A stretch of DNA of 64,000 bases from Raffaelea ambrosiae (lineage: Eukaryota; Ascomycota; Sordariomycetes; Ophiostomatales; Ophiostomataceae), in NCBI GenBank assembly GCA_002778195.1, contig PCDI01000001.1, positions 1,872,939 through 1,936,938 on the forward strand, given 5' to 3'. Below, in pieces: positions 1-10,893 of this stretch. The translations under genes were made by a program, and so were the position numbers. Each line of letters begins with the position of its first letter. Positions within the stretch are counted from its first letter, which is position 1. The notes beneath the pieces are model-generated. The model was not told where the DNA came from, searched no databases, and saw only the letters and a program-made list of their open reading frames with translations.

Positions 1-429
1 TTCATCTCCAGCCCGCGCGCCCCCAACGCCGTCTTTGGCGGGCTCATGTCCACGCGCGCGCAGTACAGCCAGGCCGTCGGCACTGTGATCGACGGCCGCC
101 TGCGCGACCTCCAGGAGCACCGCGACCTGGGGTTTCCCGTGTTTGCGCGCGACGTCAGCACGGCGTCACCGAACCAATCGGCCAAGGTGGTCGGTGTGAA
201 CGTGCCGGTGCAGCTGCAGACGGACGACTACGACCAGAACGTGACGATCCAGCCGGGGGACTACATTGTGGCCGACGTGGACGGGGTGGTGCTGCTGCCC
301 AAGGACCTGGCGGAGAAGGCACTGCCGCTGATGCGCAAGCAGGTGGAGGCGGACACGCAGATGGCGGTGGCGCTCAAGGCGGGGATGACATTCTCGGAGG
401 CGAGCAAGAAGTTCCGGGGGAAGATGTAG
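1..429 (+). CDS. RraA-like (RraA/HMG aldolase superfamily) protein, 3' end
   Basis: The reading frame is open from base 1 to a TAG at 427-429, so the gene starts outside the window; the in-frame ATG at 46 is internal. The visible 142 residues contain the family signature GTVIDGRLRD, where the Arg and Asp match the substrate- and metal-binding VDGxxRD motif of RraA-like and 4-hydroxy-4-methyl-2-oxoglutarate aldolase proteins. A later segment, DYIVADVDGVVLLPKDL, is the usual C-terminal half of this fold. Fungal members are often annotated as dimethylmenaquinone methyltransferase or RraA family; they are thought to be divalent-metal aldolases or decarboxylases rather than methyltransferases. The exact substrate cannot be told from the sequence. 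No intron is seen in the visible part. It is convergent with the LURP-one-related gene downstream. Confidence 0.85.
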   Translation, partial: FISSPRAPNAVFGGLMSTRAQYSQAVGTVIDGRLRDLQEHRDLGFPVFARDVSTASPNQSAKVVGVNVPVQLQTDDYDQNVTIQPGDYIVADVDGVVLLPKDLAEKALPLMRKQVEADTQMAVALKAGMTFSEASKKFRGKM

Positions 430-777
430 AGTGTGTATGGGGGCATTGCGAGAAACGAGGAGATGCAACTGATGATGCCAGCCTCACGAGAATCGGGCCA
501 GTTTTGTACGGAAAACTACAAAGAAAAAAACTTCTACGCAGCTGTCACGTATCGCTACAATCTTGAACGTTGGGGGCAAAAAAAAAAAGGGTATCGCTTC
601 CGTGTTCATTTGCATATCCTATGCAGAAGTTGTGTCTTGTGTGCCGTTTCCCTGTTCTTCCCATTGTGCAATCGTGGTGCATTTGCTTGCTCGTATTCCC
701 AAATTTTCCTGATCCCATATTTCCGCATCGGTTTTTTTTTTCTCGTTCTTTCTTTTCGTATCCCTTTGCTCCCACAT
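430..777. other. Intergenic, between two convergent gene ends
   Basis: Short 3'-3' spacer with A- and T-rich tracts (poly-A near 580, poly-T near 733). It presumably holds the two 3' UTRs. No gene or other conserved element is seen. Confidence 0.6.
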
Positions 778-1442
778 CTATTTATCGCCCTCGCTGTCGT
801 TCACCTTCTCGTCCAGGCAGATGCACAGGGCGGCCAGCAGCGACTTGTCACAGCCCGGCGCGACGTCGACGGCGTACGACTGCTTGTCGAAGAGAGCCTC
901 GCGTGCATTGAAAAACTTGCGGTCGATGCGGCCGACCGTGTTGCCCGTGTCATTGTCGACAATGAAGGCCTCACTGTCCAAGAAATTGCCCTTGACGAAG
1001 ATGGCCTCGTCCTTGCCCGTGCCGGTGGACTTGAACGAAGCAGCCTGCTTGGAGCCGAAGACTGACAAACGTTAGTGTCAAGCAGGGAAACAGCACATGT
1101 CCCAAAGTACTCACGCGACATCTTGTCCTTCACTTCAAAGAACTTCTTGCCATCCGGGTCCTGCAGCGCATAGGTGGTGTGCAGCAGGTGGAAGTGCTCC
1201 TTGACAATGTCAAAGATGTGCTGGTTGGTCTGCGCATCATACACCGCCTTGCGGCCGCCGAGCGAAAACACCTTGCCCTCGACCTTGAGGAACGGCTGGC
1301 CGTTGGCGTAGGTGATGTCGAAGCTGTCGCCCGTCAGGGAGAAGATCTTTTCCTTGAGAATGATGGTCTCGGTTTGGTTGCTGATGTACTGCGGGAACAC
1401 GCCGACCTGGTCGGGCAGGGGAGGAAGATCTTGGTGGCCCAT
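778..1442 (-). CDS. LURP-one-related (tubby C2-like, DUF567) protein
   Basis: Two exons: 1115-1442 and 778-1061, joined across a 53-nt GT-AG intron (donor gtgagt, acceptor cag), giving 203 residues. The ATG at 1442 opens the conserved segment; upstream in-frame sequence is low-complexity and is treated as 5' UTR. The protein runs through the LURP-one-related barrel: an N-terminal strand block with KEKIFSLTGDSFDITY, the middle segment VFSLGGRKAVYD, and the typical C-terminal helix LLAALCICLDEKVND. Family members have a tubby-like beta-barrel around a central helix. Their function is unclear; plant homologues are linked to defence and the fold is related to phospholipid scramblases. Fungal members are usually about 200 residues, so this looks complete. 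No signal peptide or membrane segment is seen. Confidence 0.9.
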
Positions 1443-2970
1443 GGTGGAGGAAAGGTGGAGGGTGTTGAAGATAGTAGAGGTGTGCTGGATGAAGTTCGTG
1501 TTGTGTGTTTGTTGGAGGACGATGGATGTCAAAGGTGTCAGAATCAGCTGTTGGTTCGTGTTTCCTCTAGAAAAAGCCGTCTATGTCGGGACGGCAGCTC
1601 CTTTATACCGTTCTTTTTTTTTCCCCTCCCTCTCATTCTTTTGCTCCCTCCCTTTGGCCAAGAACCGCTAAATCATATGCTTAAGAACGGTGGACTCGAA
1701 AATGGCTCGTTGTCATGTCTTGGCAACAAAGGGGAGGGTGCTGATTTCGGCGTGTCTGGCCCGGGGGGGGGGGACCCTGACAACCACTGGCCAGACACAC
1801 CACGAGCTGGGAGCCAGACGGGTGCAGCTTTGGTGCAGCTTTGGTGCAGTGGTTTGGGCGCAAGTTTGGTGCACATTTGGTGCTTTCTCTGCTTGCTCAC
1901 TGCCTACTGCAGTGCGACGGGCTGAACTTTTGCGACGGCCTCTTGGCGATCTGCGACGGGGTCGGAAAATGACGTAGTTTGCAGCTGTGGAGGGGCACTT
2001 CAGCCCGCCTGTCCCACTTTTACTGGCCGGCTGGCTGGTCCGTCCATCGCTTCTCTGGTTGTCTGCCTCTCGTTTTTTCCCTTTTCTACGGCTCGTGTTT
2101 CAGGGCTGTTGGAACCCTCAAAGATAAGTTCCTCAGCTGAACATCGGGCGCAGTAAGGCGGCCGGACCTAGCAGATGGGGCGAGAGAAGATTGTCAATTC
2201 TTTGTCTTTTTATTTTCTCCCTCCGTTTGCGTCGCTCTTTTTTTGGTTCTGCATCGTGGATTGTGAATAACTAACTAAAAAAATGGCAAGAAATGCGGAA
2301 GCAGATACTCGTACTTACCCCCCGTGAAGAATGGCCCATCGCCCCTTCCTGAAGTAAGCAAACTCCTCAATACCTTCGGGGAAAATTCTCGCCCACCATA
2401 AGCCGAAACTCTGGCGACTTTTTCTGTTGGCGAAGTATTGCCAACTCAAAATGAAATACGATCCTCCGAAAACTGCGCAGCTTCGTGAGCATCGAGAAAT
2501 TGCGTAGAGATCGCAAACCTCGGAAAGTAGTTACAATGAGTGCGATAAGAGTTCGACTTGTCGCGGAGACAGTTCCCCCAAAGCTAGGCATTCACTGCTT
2601 GGCCAACAATTAGCAATCTGAGCATTTCCACTTCACAGCCAGCCCCTTGGGTTTACTAACTCTCAATGCATCTAGCATCTCAACCAGCGATATTATGTTT
2701 ATGATTTTCTATTCTATTCTTAAAAAAATCAACGTATTCTTTTATATTTACTTCATATCCCTCCCAACATATGTTCATGCGTTTCATGTTCTGATAGACA
2801 CCCCATGTCCCGACCCAGAGACCGTCTACCAGAAAAACCTTTGCCCTAACCCTCAAAGCCGAAGTACAACCAAAAGTGTATGTTGTATCATGGCTCATAG
2901 CTGAAGTATAAGTAGGCTGCCTTTGCGCCATAAGTCCTCTTTTCGTTGAATCGCTTGGTCTTCAGACCTA
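1443..2970. other. Intergenic, promoter side of the LURP-one-related gene
   Basis: No supportable gene. It contains a CT/T-rich tract at about 1610-1660, a run of nine or more G near 1766, and a degenerate minisatellite (separate entry). The short open frames here are mostly low complexity and match no family I know. Confidence 0.5.
1821..1883. repeat. Degenerate TTTGGTGCAG minisatellite
   Basis: The decamer CTTTGGTGCAG is repeated in tandem and then decays into variants (GTTTGGGCGCAAG, TTTGGTGCACA, TTTGGTGC). It lies about 400 bp upstream of the LURP-one-related start codon. No function is evident. Confidence 0.6.
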
Positions 2971-3447
2971 TTAGATGATGCCTTCATTCTCAAGGGCCTC
3001 CACATATATCTCCTGTCCTTGGGTTAGAGCGCTAGAATTGCCTCCAGTCTTATCGACCTCAAAGCTGGTGGTATACTTGGATGCAATCTTGGTCCCTGCC
3101 TCGTTGTCCATGTAGAAGGCCGTCACGAGAAACCGGAACTTGCCCTCTTCGCGCACCTTCAGGTTGGGGAACACGAAAAAGGTCGTGCGGTATCCCTCAG
3201 CGGCATCCGAATATGCAGCAGGTACGTCGAGGCTCATGGCGCTGGCTGTGTTTTGGCCTACGATGAACTTGTGCTCGCGGTTGTGCATATCCACCAGGGT
3301 GATGGTGGCGAACAGGTTCCATTCGGCCATGTCCTCTGGCGCCCGCAGTCGGGCTACCACGGGTGGCTGGATTTCCGTGTTCACCTTGACGCGAGAACGA
3401 GGCTGCACCTCGATGTTGAGCTTGATGGGGAGGGACGAAACTGCCAT
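2971..3447 (-). CDS. Short velvet-domain-like protein
   Basis: Single-exon frame of 158 residues from the ATG at 3447 to TAG/TAA at 2971. The frame is open further upstream, but those residues look like translated leader. The order of motifs recalls the velvet domain: an opening EVQPRSRVKV strand, PPVVARLRAP, then WNLFATITLVD, then the hallmark FFVFPNLKVREEGKFRFLV, which resembles the velvet consensus FVFPDLSVRxEGxYRLRFxLFE. Velvet proteins are DNA-binding regulators of development and secondary metabolism with an NF-kB-like fold. This copy is shorter than VeA, VelB, VelC or VosA and lacks the flanking disordered regions, nuclear localisation signal and PEST region usual in VeA. It could be a stand-alone velvet-like paralogue; assignment is by motif recognition only. 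Confidence 0.6.
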   Translation of the reverse strand: MAVSSLPIKLNIEVQPRSRVKVNTEIQPPVVARLRAPEDMAEWNLFATITLVDMHNREHKFIVGQNTASAMSLDVPAAYSDAAEGYRTTFFVFPNLKVREEGKFRFLVTAFYMDNEAGTKIASKYTTSFEVDKTGGNSSALTQGQEIYVEALENEGII

Positions 3448-5995
3448 TGTGAAGCGTGTTTTGTGATAGGCGAGTGGTTTGGTTTGATTCCAAAGTATCA
3501 AGAGAGACGGCGGTGACTGTGCCGGTTGTAGTTGTGAGAGAGAATTAGGTTGAAGATGAGACAAGCCCAGATGAGACTTATGTGGTCGAAAACCTAGATT
3601 TATATGAACTTTCGGAAGGCGGACTGAGTTCAGACGTATGCAGTTACTTCTGAAGTCGAGTCACCAACATAGACAGAGAACGATGTTGTTCATAAAAATG
3701 ACAGGACAAAGGTAGCCTTAGTCTTTTGAGCAGTTAGGACACAGTCTGGGAATGAAAGACTCGCACCAGATCGGTACAGATGGAAAACAGTCTACCAACC
3801 TTCTGTTCGTCATCAATGTGATCGTCGTGGTGATATGCTTTTGTCCCTCAACACTGCCCCGATGCTGTGTACAAATATGAACAAATGAAGTATTGAAGCA
3901 AAGAATGAACGATGGGGCCAGACAGAATTAAAATATGTATGCAAAAGAGAAAAGGCCGTGCCAAAAATGAAAACGAGCTTGCTTGGGGAGAGGTAGGTGC
4001 CAAACACTAGGTCAAGAAAAAACACGCTTTACATATTCTATGACGATGGCACGGAGAGTCTGCAAGGGGATTAGAAAAAAATCGATCACATTGACTACTA
4101 CCTGTACAGCGTCCCTAACAGGACATCCTCTTTCACTCCTAGATTGACAAAATCTGATACACCTCCCTTGCCTCACCTTGGCTGCCCCTGTAGGTTGTGC
4201 TTTCCAGCCCGTCCTTCTGCCCAACACATGCGAATAACACACGGTCGTAGATGTTGCTTGCTATTTATGTGAAATGTTTGGCACGTTGACACAGCATCTA
4301 GCCAGGAAGTCACGAGAGGTTGGCTTGCTTGACTTATCTGCCTCGAACACTATTCTTACTCCAACCTGTCTCATACATCACCATTTTTATATGATGTTCA
4401 AATGAAAACTTCCATTTTGTACTTTTTCCACGACAAATTCGGTTGTCTATCCAATGGAAAATGGTACACAGTTTGTTTTTCACGCTGCTGTGTGACAGGC
4501 GCCTTGCCGAATGAAAGACCATTCATTCTGGGTCCCTTGACGAGCTTGCGATGGAATAAATAACCAACTCCGAGAAATAGACGAACAGTGTAGCGAGTCT
4601 CTATGGAAGGGTCTTACGTTTGCCTCCTCTCTGGCCGTTGTGAACCGGGCAAGAAAGCTTGGGTGAACAACAAAGGCAAGACAAAGAAAACGAGCCCCCA
4701 AAGAGGACACAACACGACGGGCCGCTCCATTGCTGTTGTCCCCGACAATTGCGGTTCAACAGGCAACAAACTTTAAAAAAAAAAATTCAAAGATCGATCT
4801 TGTCCTACTTTTGCATGCATACCCATCGTGCATGCGTTTTCTCTTTGTCCAGTTCTTCTGCGATGAGCCCTAAAGAAAGACAACAAAAAGTTCAGGAAAG
4901 GGAAAGTGAGCCACGACAAAGAACGACCAGCTGCTTGCTTCTTTCTCTCAATTGATCACAGTCGGCGATCAAAAAAAGGAGTTGAAAGAAAGGGATCGGA
5001 GAAAAATATTTCACTGTCCAAGCTTGGATGTTGCCTCGTGGTACGAAAACGTGAAGAACGGTTGTTGGATTCTGCTTGGATTCTCATTGGACTGGAATGT
5101 GCGGATTTGTCCCAATCACAGGATGCAAATACAAACAACACAGACATGCCAGTCTGGTTGGACAACTTCCGTGGACAGTTTCGGGGAAGAACCCAGGTCG
5201 AGAACCCAGTTGGGGGCTCGACTTACAAGATCGGGGACCTTAAACCCTGATGCGCCCCGCTTTTTTGTTTCGTTGTGTGACGGCAGCACCCTAGCTTTCA
5301 GCCCAGCTGGGCCCCTGGCCTCCCAGAAGGAGCTTCCAGGAGGAGGCAAAGCTGGGCAGGTGTCTTTTTTGTCAAGCAGACGAGCACTCTTGAACCCATC
5401 TCGGGCGTCAGAGAAGACTCCCTGGCACTGACGTGTTATGGCCATCTGTGCCAATGTGAAACTCGAGTTCTGCTAGGGGCCGCGTTTGCCTCCCTAGAAA
5501 CGGGCGACCATGTTATTGGGTCTTGTTGTTCTTGTCATCTCCATGCACATTTCTGGCCCCTTCTCGCAAAAGTGCATGCCGTTTCAGTGGGCACTGGCTA
5601 TTTTTGGCTATTTTTGGCTTAGTGGACGTTCACTGGTCCAGTGCCGGCTACCACGTGACTCCACCACCTCCATTTCGGCAGTGTCGGACGCAACCTCAGT
5701 TGGCCCGTTTCCAATCCGACCCAAGCTCGCCCTCATTTGCCAACCTCTAATATGCCCACATTTCTCTCACGCCGTCTGCTACATCTTACTTCTGGGAAGG
5801 CTCTCCTGGGCCACCAAATGAACTGTTGCCATGGACTACGACGTGTGTGTACTCGCCGCTGCCTGAGGCTCTTCATTTTGCAAGCAAAAGAAAGAAACCA
5901 TCGTGAACTTCTTCTCCGTGAAACGATCACAACGACTGTGGCCATAGTAAACCATCGGTGACGTCAGTGTCGACACGAAACAGGTATATTTGGTG
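3448..5995. other. Long intergenic region
   Basis: No convincing gene. Several short open frames exist at about 4660-5430 on the plus strand, but they are A-rich, lack splice structure and match nothing I recognise. It includes the divergent promoter region between the velvet-like gene (-) and the gene starting at 5996 (+). Confidence 0.5.
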
Positions 5996-8098
5996 ATGGA
6001 TCCTTCACGACCACCCCGGCCAGCCATACAGCGCAAACCCTTGCCCAGATCCCCGCAGGGTGGCAGCCTCCCAGGACAAGGATCCGTACGAAGCCAGCCA
6101 GATGGGCGGGCGACGGGACTGCCGTCGCCGCCTCTAGAGGTGAACACGGAACTCCAGGTCAACCAGAAGTTTGCAGACATGAGACTCAGCAACAGAGCGG
6201 CGACCAGCCCCGTCCCTGGTGGGCCATACCGCACATCCCCTGCCAGACAGGGGACGGGCTTCTCCACAGCCACCACAGCAACATATTCGACAGCCTCGTC
6301 GAGCCAGCCGCCATCACGAGCCACTACGTTCAACACAGACATCACGACGCCGACATCCTCTGGCGCATCCACGCCGGTGGGGCTGTCCAGACCACCGACA
6401 CTGGTTGGGCAGTATGGGCCCGGCGTGGCAAGCCACCCGCACCACGAGAAAGCACCGCCGTTGCCCGCGCAGCAGGCGTCTGCGGGCAAGGAAGACGGCG
6501 ACGGCAAGGAGCCGCCGTCGTTCTGGAAGACTGCGTTTGACGAGACGCGCTTCTTTGCCGGCGGCCTCATCCACAAGCCGTTCGAGTCCACCAGGCACTA
6601 CACCATTGTGCGCCACTCGCCCGGGCTCATCATGTACCGCGGCCCCTCGACGTGCGTCGTCGTCACGCTGTTCTCCACGCCCGACCACCCCGTCCCCGTC
6701 GCCGACCGCACCGTCTGGATGCAGCAGCGCGGCTTCTCTGGCGACACGGGCCTCAAGCTGAAATCGCTCGTCGGCGCCCGCGGCAGCTGGCTCGATGTCA
6801 CCCCGGCCCAGCGCGTGTCGCCCCAGAACGTGCCGGCCGCCGACGAGCGCGGCTACCAGCGCGACATTGCCAAGATCCTCAAGAAGGCCAAGCACGAAAA
6901 GTCTCTGGCCAACCGCGTGCCCCGCGAGACGCTCGTCGTGCGCATCCCCAACGCCTCGGTCGACGGCTACTTTCGGCTGGTCGTCTGCTCCGGGGGCACC
7001 CCGACCAGGGCGCCCAGCGGGACAGAAACCGTGACTACCACGACCAAGCGGAAAGTCCTCTGCGGCAGCCCCGTCTTTCGCGTGGCCAGCACGTCCATCG
7101 ACGCGAGCATCTTCCGGGGCGCCAGCCTGCGCACGCTGCCCCTCGAGGCCGGCGTCAAGATCGTCTCCATGGTGGGCACGAGCAAGGTCAGCACCTTGGC
7201 GGAGCCGGTCATCGGCCAGGTACAGACGGTGGTGGAAAAGTACCAGCCCGGCACGGCGGCGACGATGGCGGCCACAGAGGCGTATGACGCGTCGGGAGCG
7301 GCTTCGCACCTGGACGCCGCAGACGAGAAGTACGCCGCCTCGCGCGAAATGGCCTACCAAGCATATGACCCCGCCACCGGTGGTGTTGGTGATATGGCGC
7401 AAGACGACGATGCACCGCCCGAGGTGATCGGATCGGATGCCGGACCGGAGAAGCCCTTCCCCGTGTCGTTCCAGGGCCGGATCGTGGCGGGCACAGGACG
7501 TAGCACCGCTCAGCTAGGCGTCCCCACGGCCAACCTGGCGGGCGTGCCGGACGACGTGAGGCTGCGCATGAAGGGCCGGTACTTTGGCTGGGCGACGATC
7601 CTGCCCAAGAAGGGCCAGGGCGAGGACAGCCGGCTGACCGCCGACTGGATCGAGGCCATTGTCACCGTGGGGCCCTCTCCGTGGGCGGCGAAGCCGGCCA
7701 CCGTTGTCGAGCGCAACGAGGTGGCCGTGCATCTGCTGCACGACTTTGGGGACCCGTCGTCGAACTCCATCCCCACGTTCTTTGACGCTAAACTCAAGGT
7801 CATCCTGATGGGCTTCTTGCGGGCGAGCCAGTCCGTCGCCGACGGGCCCCATCCCGAGCAGGACGCGCCCATTGTGGTGACGAGCCTGAGCCGGCCGCGC
7901 TGGGGTCCGCAGGCGACGCTGGAGCGGATGCAGACGGAGCGGAGCGCGCGCACTCTGCAGGACCGATACGTAGACACGCGGGGCCAGGTGCAGAAGAAGG
8001 TGGACAAGATACCGCTGCATTGGGCAGGCGTGCGGACGTCAGGGGCCGAGATGCGGGACCAGCTGTACGGGAACGGAGGGTATTCGATTCCAAGGTAG
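5996..8098 (+). CDS. Fungal protein with a riboflavin-kinase-like C-terminal domain
   Basis: Uninterrupted 700-residue frame; the first ATG is at 5996. Residues 1-170 are Pro/Ser/Thr-rich and probably disordered. Residues about 175-400 form a conserved-looking block beginning FWKTAFDETRFF that I cannot name; similar fungal proteins are sometimes labelled LipA/NB-ARC domain protein. Residues about 486-620 resemble riboflavin kinase: GRIVAGTGRSTAQLGVPTANL carries the Gly-rich loop and the PTAN motif that binds ATP-Mg, followed by GRYFGWA, and ending in a VILMGFLRA strand. Where active kinases have VExH with the catalytic Glu, this protein reads VAVHLLHDF, so the base appears replaced by Ala. 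It is therefore more likely a non-catalytic relative than the cell's FMN-forming enzyme. That last point is inference. Confidence 0.7.
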   Translation: MDPSRPPRPAIQRKPLPRSPQGGSLPGQGSVRSQPDGRATGLPSPPLEVNTELQVNQKFADMRLSNRAATSPVPGGPYRTSPARQGTGFSTATTATYSTASSSQPPSRATTFNTDITTPTSSGASTPVGLSRPPTLVGQYGPGVASHPHHEKAPPLPAQQASAGKEDGDGKEPPSFWKTAFDETRFFAGGLIHKPFESTRHYTIVRHSPGLIMYRGPSTCVVVTLFSTPDHPVPVADRTVWMQQRGFSGDTGLKLKSLVGARGSWLDVTPAQRVSPQNVPAADERGYQRDIAKILKKAKHEKSLANRVPRETLVVRIPNASVDGYFRLVVCSGGTPTRAPSGTETVTTTTKRKVLCGSPVFRVASTSIDASIFRGASLRTLPLEAGVKIVSMVGTSKVSTLAEPVIGQVQTVVEKYQPGTAATMAATEAYDASGAASHLDAADEKYAASREMAYQAYDPATGGVGDMAQDDDAPPEVIGSDAGPEKPFPVSFQGRIVAGTGRSTAQLGVPTANLAGVPDDVRLRMKGRYFGWATILPKKGQGEDSRLTADWIEAIVTVGPSPWAAKPATVVERNEVAVHLLHDFGDPSSNSIPTFFDAKLKVILMGFLRASQSVADGPHPEQDAPIVVTSLSRPRWGPQATLERMQTERSARTLQDRYVDTRGQVQKKVDKIPLHWAGVRTSGAEMRDQLYGNGGYSIPR

Positions 8099-10893
8099 GG
8101 ACCTAGGATGCCTCCTCTAGGCTACATATATCGTATGGAGGAGCATCTTTTCGTGTCTTTGGGCACCTCTAGATGCACTCCAGGCGCTGTGGGTTCTGTA
8201 CATATGCTACATATATTTGCTTATTTTAATACTTCTTAGGGCCGCAATGGCCGCAATGTTACTTTACTGGACATGAGCTGAACGAAGATATGAACAAACA
8301 CAGGAACACACATAGGAACGAGCATATTTCCAAACGAGCTTGACCCGTTTTCATCCCAAGTACACAAGTACGGACCGGGACAAAGCTGAACTACTGCAGG
8401 CCTGGGTGTACACTACTTCAGCTAGCCTAGGAACCAGAGCAGCTCTCTATCTTGACGGACAACAAGCTGTCACGTCCAGCAGCTCGTGCAGACGACAACC
8501 AATCTGCTGGGATGCAGTGGAGCAGCTGGGCTACGACGGTGTGAAGAGCATCGTGCATGAGTGTGCCTCGATGACAACCCGTGATAGGCCCCTCGATAGG
8601 GGGAGCCATTTTTGTGTCCCTGGGCGTGGGATGGAGAGCCATCCATCCCACTCGCCGTACTTGCCGGAACACGTAAGACACGATAAATTGTTTAGATATC
8701 GGCGGTGCAATAGCAAATACAATGGGCACAAGAGACAGCCTTGCAATGTACAAGTAACATGCCCTGTGCCGAGATTTCCAAAGCCGCCCCCCCCCCCTGT
8801 GATAATCTCTCTACGGATCGACGGGAAATTGGTTCCGTCTTTGTTCCATACAGATAAGTACTTCTTCGTACATCTGGCATTTTCTATTTTCATGGGTGGT
8901 TGCTGAGCAAGCTCGCCGTCCAGCCCCATTGTGCCATCGCCGTGGCGCTGTTGCGTGCCAGAACACGAAACGCAAGGGTGGCAGAGGAGGATGAATACGA
9001 CGGGGGTGTTGCCATGATGCCATGCTGTGCACAAACCTAAAATCCTTTGCGCTGTCTCACAAAAGTGTCGAAAGGAGGGAGTCAGGTCAGTCCACGGTCT
9101 GGAGAGATTGGATCTGTGGATAATTGTTGTTTTGGTCTTTTTGTCTTATCTGATGGCAATTGTAAATGTCGCAACTGATACCCGACATTATTGCCACTTT
9201 GGCCTTCCCCTTTCGATCGCGACTGCCTTCCCCAGATCTAGCCAGTGCTCAAAAGGGAGGGAACCTGGCTGGACACCCGCGAGGGGCAGCCGCGACCAGC
9301 CCGACAGCCGCACTCGTGCTGTGAGGCAATGCCCCCACGATGTAATGGCATAAAGTGTCTGCTGTTAGCGGCTATGGCGCCATCGCCCGCATTGAACCAG
9401 CATGCTCGAGTCCCGTGGCCTAACAAAAGATACGGGCCTAAGGCCACCCCGGTCGAATTGGTGCGATAACGCCATACCTGGTGAAAAGCACCAAAGACAT
9501 GGCGGTGGCGGCTGTTTCCTTGTTAGTGGGCAGCCAGAGCCATAACGCCCATGTCGTCCTTGCTGCCCCAAGACAAAATTCAAGACGCCCAAGACCGCCA
9601 TGAGCCAAATAAGCCAGCAGAATGAGCAAATGGCCACCCATTCAGTGGCTTTACCGCCTTCCACGTCCCATATCGCACCTTCCCACCGCCCTGGAGGCAG
9701 AGCCCCTCCAAACAGTCTTTTGAGAGTGGCCATTGCTCCACCACTCTCCTGTGCCGGAGACTTTTTAAATTTTTTTCCCCTGTTAGCTCTTGCGTGCTTT
9801 TTAGGCGTTATGGTTTTCTGCACTGAACTGGCCACCCCATGACAAGAGGCTACCCCGAAACACTGCCAGAGTCGCAGACGATCGTGCTCGTGTACTCTTT
9901 CGTCATTTGCGACCGCCGCCGACAGCCGCGTTACAGTGGTAGCCCTGCCGGCAATTGCGACCGACAGCCGCTTGACGACATTGCAAGAGTCCAGATATAA
10001 TTCCTTTTCGCAGGCTTCTCACCACATGCAGCTCTTCACGACAGTCGAATGCTCAACGCCGGCGATCTTGGTTTTTTTATTCCCGCGTTTCTTACTTTCT
10101 TTAATTTTCCGACACCGACTCGACAAAGGACAACACATCTCGATCGCAACACTTTAATGCACCCTGCCGCACCTTGGTCACCGCCTCCTGCCAGCTTCCC
10201 AACTGAGACAGGAAAAAAAAAACGGTAGCATCCCAACAGAGCAGCCGCAGACGATCGCATTCGCTAGGATCGCCGCGAGCAGACACACGAAACAGCGCCG
10301 CAAGAAGACGTCTTCAGTGACTCAGGGCCGGTTAGCCACACCCCCCGCCCGTCGCAGGCCAATCTCGCCTATATCTGGGGTCCATACCTGGCATATCTGC
10401 CATATCTGCCATAGTCCTACTGCCGCAGCACGCCATCTGGCGCATCTTTGACCTCAGCCTCTGGCGGTCAGAGCCCTGGCACAAGTCTGACGACATCCGG
10501 ACTCAATGGCCCGTCCTTCCTGCCGGTGTACAGAGTCTTCCTAGCTGGCCCAGGGCGCGCGCAACCCACGGCGACACTGCCTGCCTGCTGAGGCTTGAAT
10601 TCGCCAAATTCGCCATTTCTCCTCATTGCAGACCGACTCTGCGACAGGCCTGTCTGATACTCTCTGATACTCCAACCACACACACCCCCTCTCGCCCGCC
10701 CGGCACCTTCTACCGCCTCCTCCATACCTGTCTCGCCTTTGGCTCCTTTCTTGTGCGTCCAGCACCCTGGAGGACTGCGCTCGATTACACAAACACACAC
10801 CTCTCGTTGTCAGGCATACCCTGTTGGTCCGGCTGGCTACACCCCCCCCAATACCCCTATACTTCATCCCTATCGTCTTGCCTCTTCCTCACA
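8099..10893. other. Long intergenic region upstream of the sconB-type gene
   Basis: No supportable gene in 2.8 kb. It contains a poly-C run near 8789, the repeated phrase ATCTGCCAT near 10390-10415, and a pyrimidine-rich stretch leading to the ATG at 10894. The last several hundred bases likely hold promoter and 5' UTR of the downstream gene. Confidence 0.5.

Noticed and set aside
6314..7402. Antisense frames over the riboflavin-kinase-like protein
   Set aside because: Composition shadow; Arg/Gly/Val-rich and without motif.
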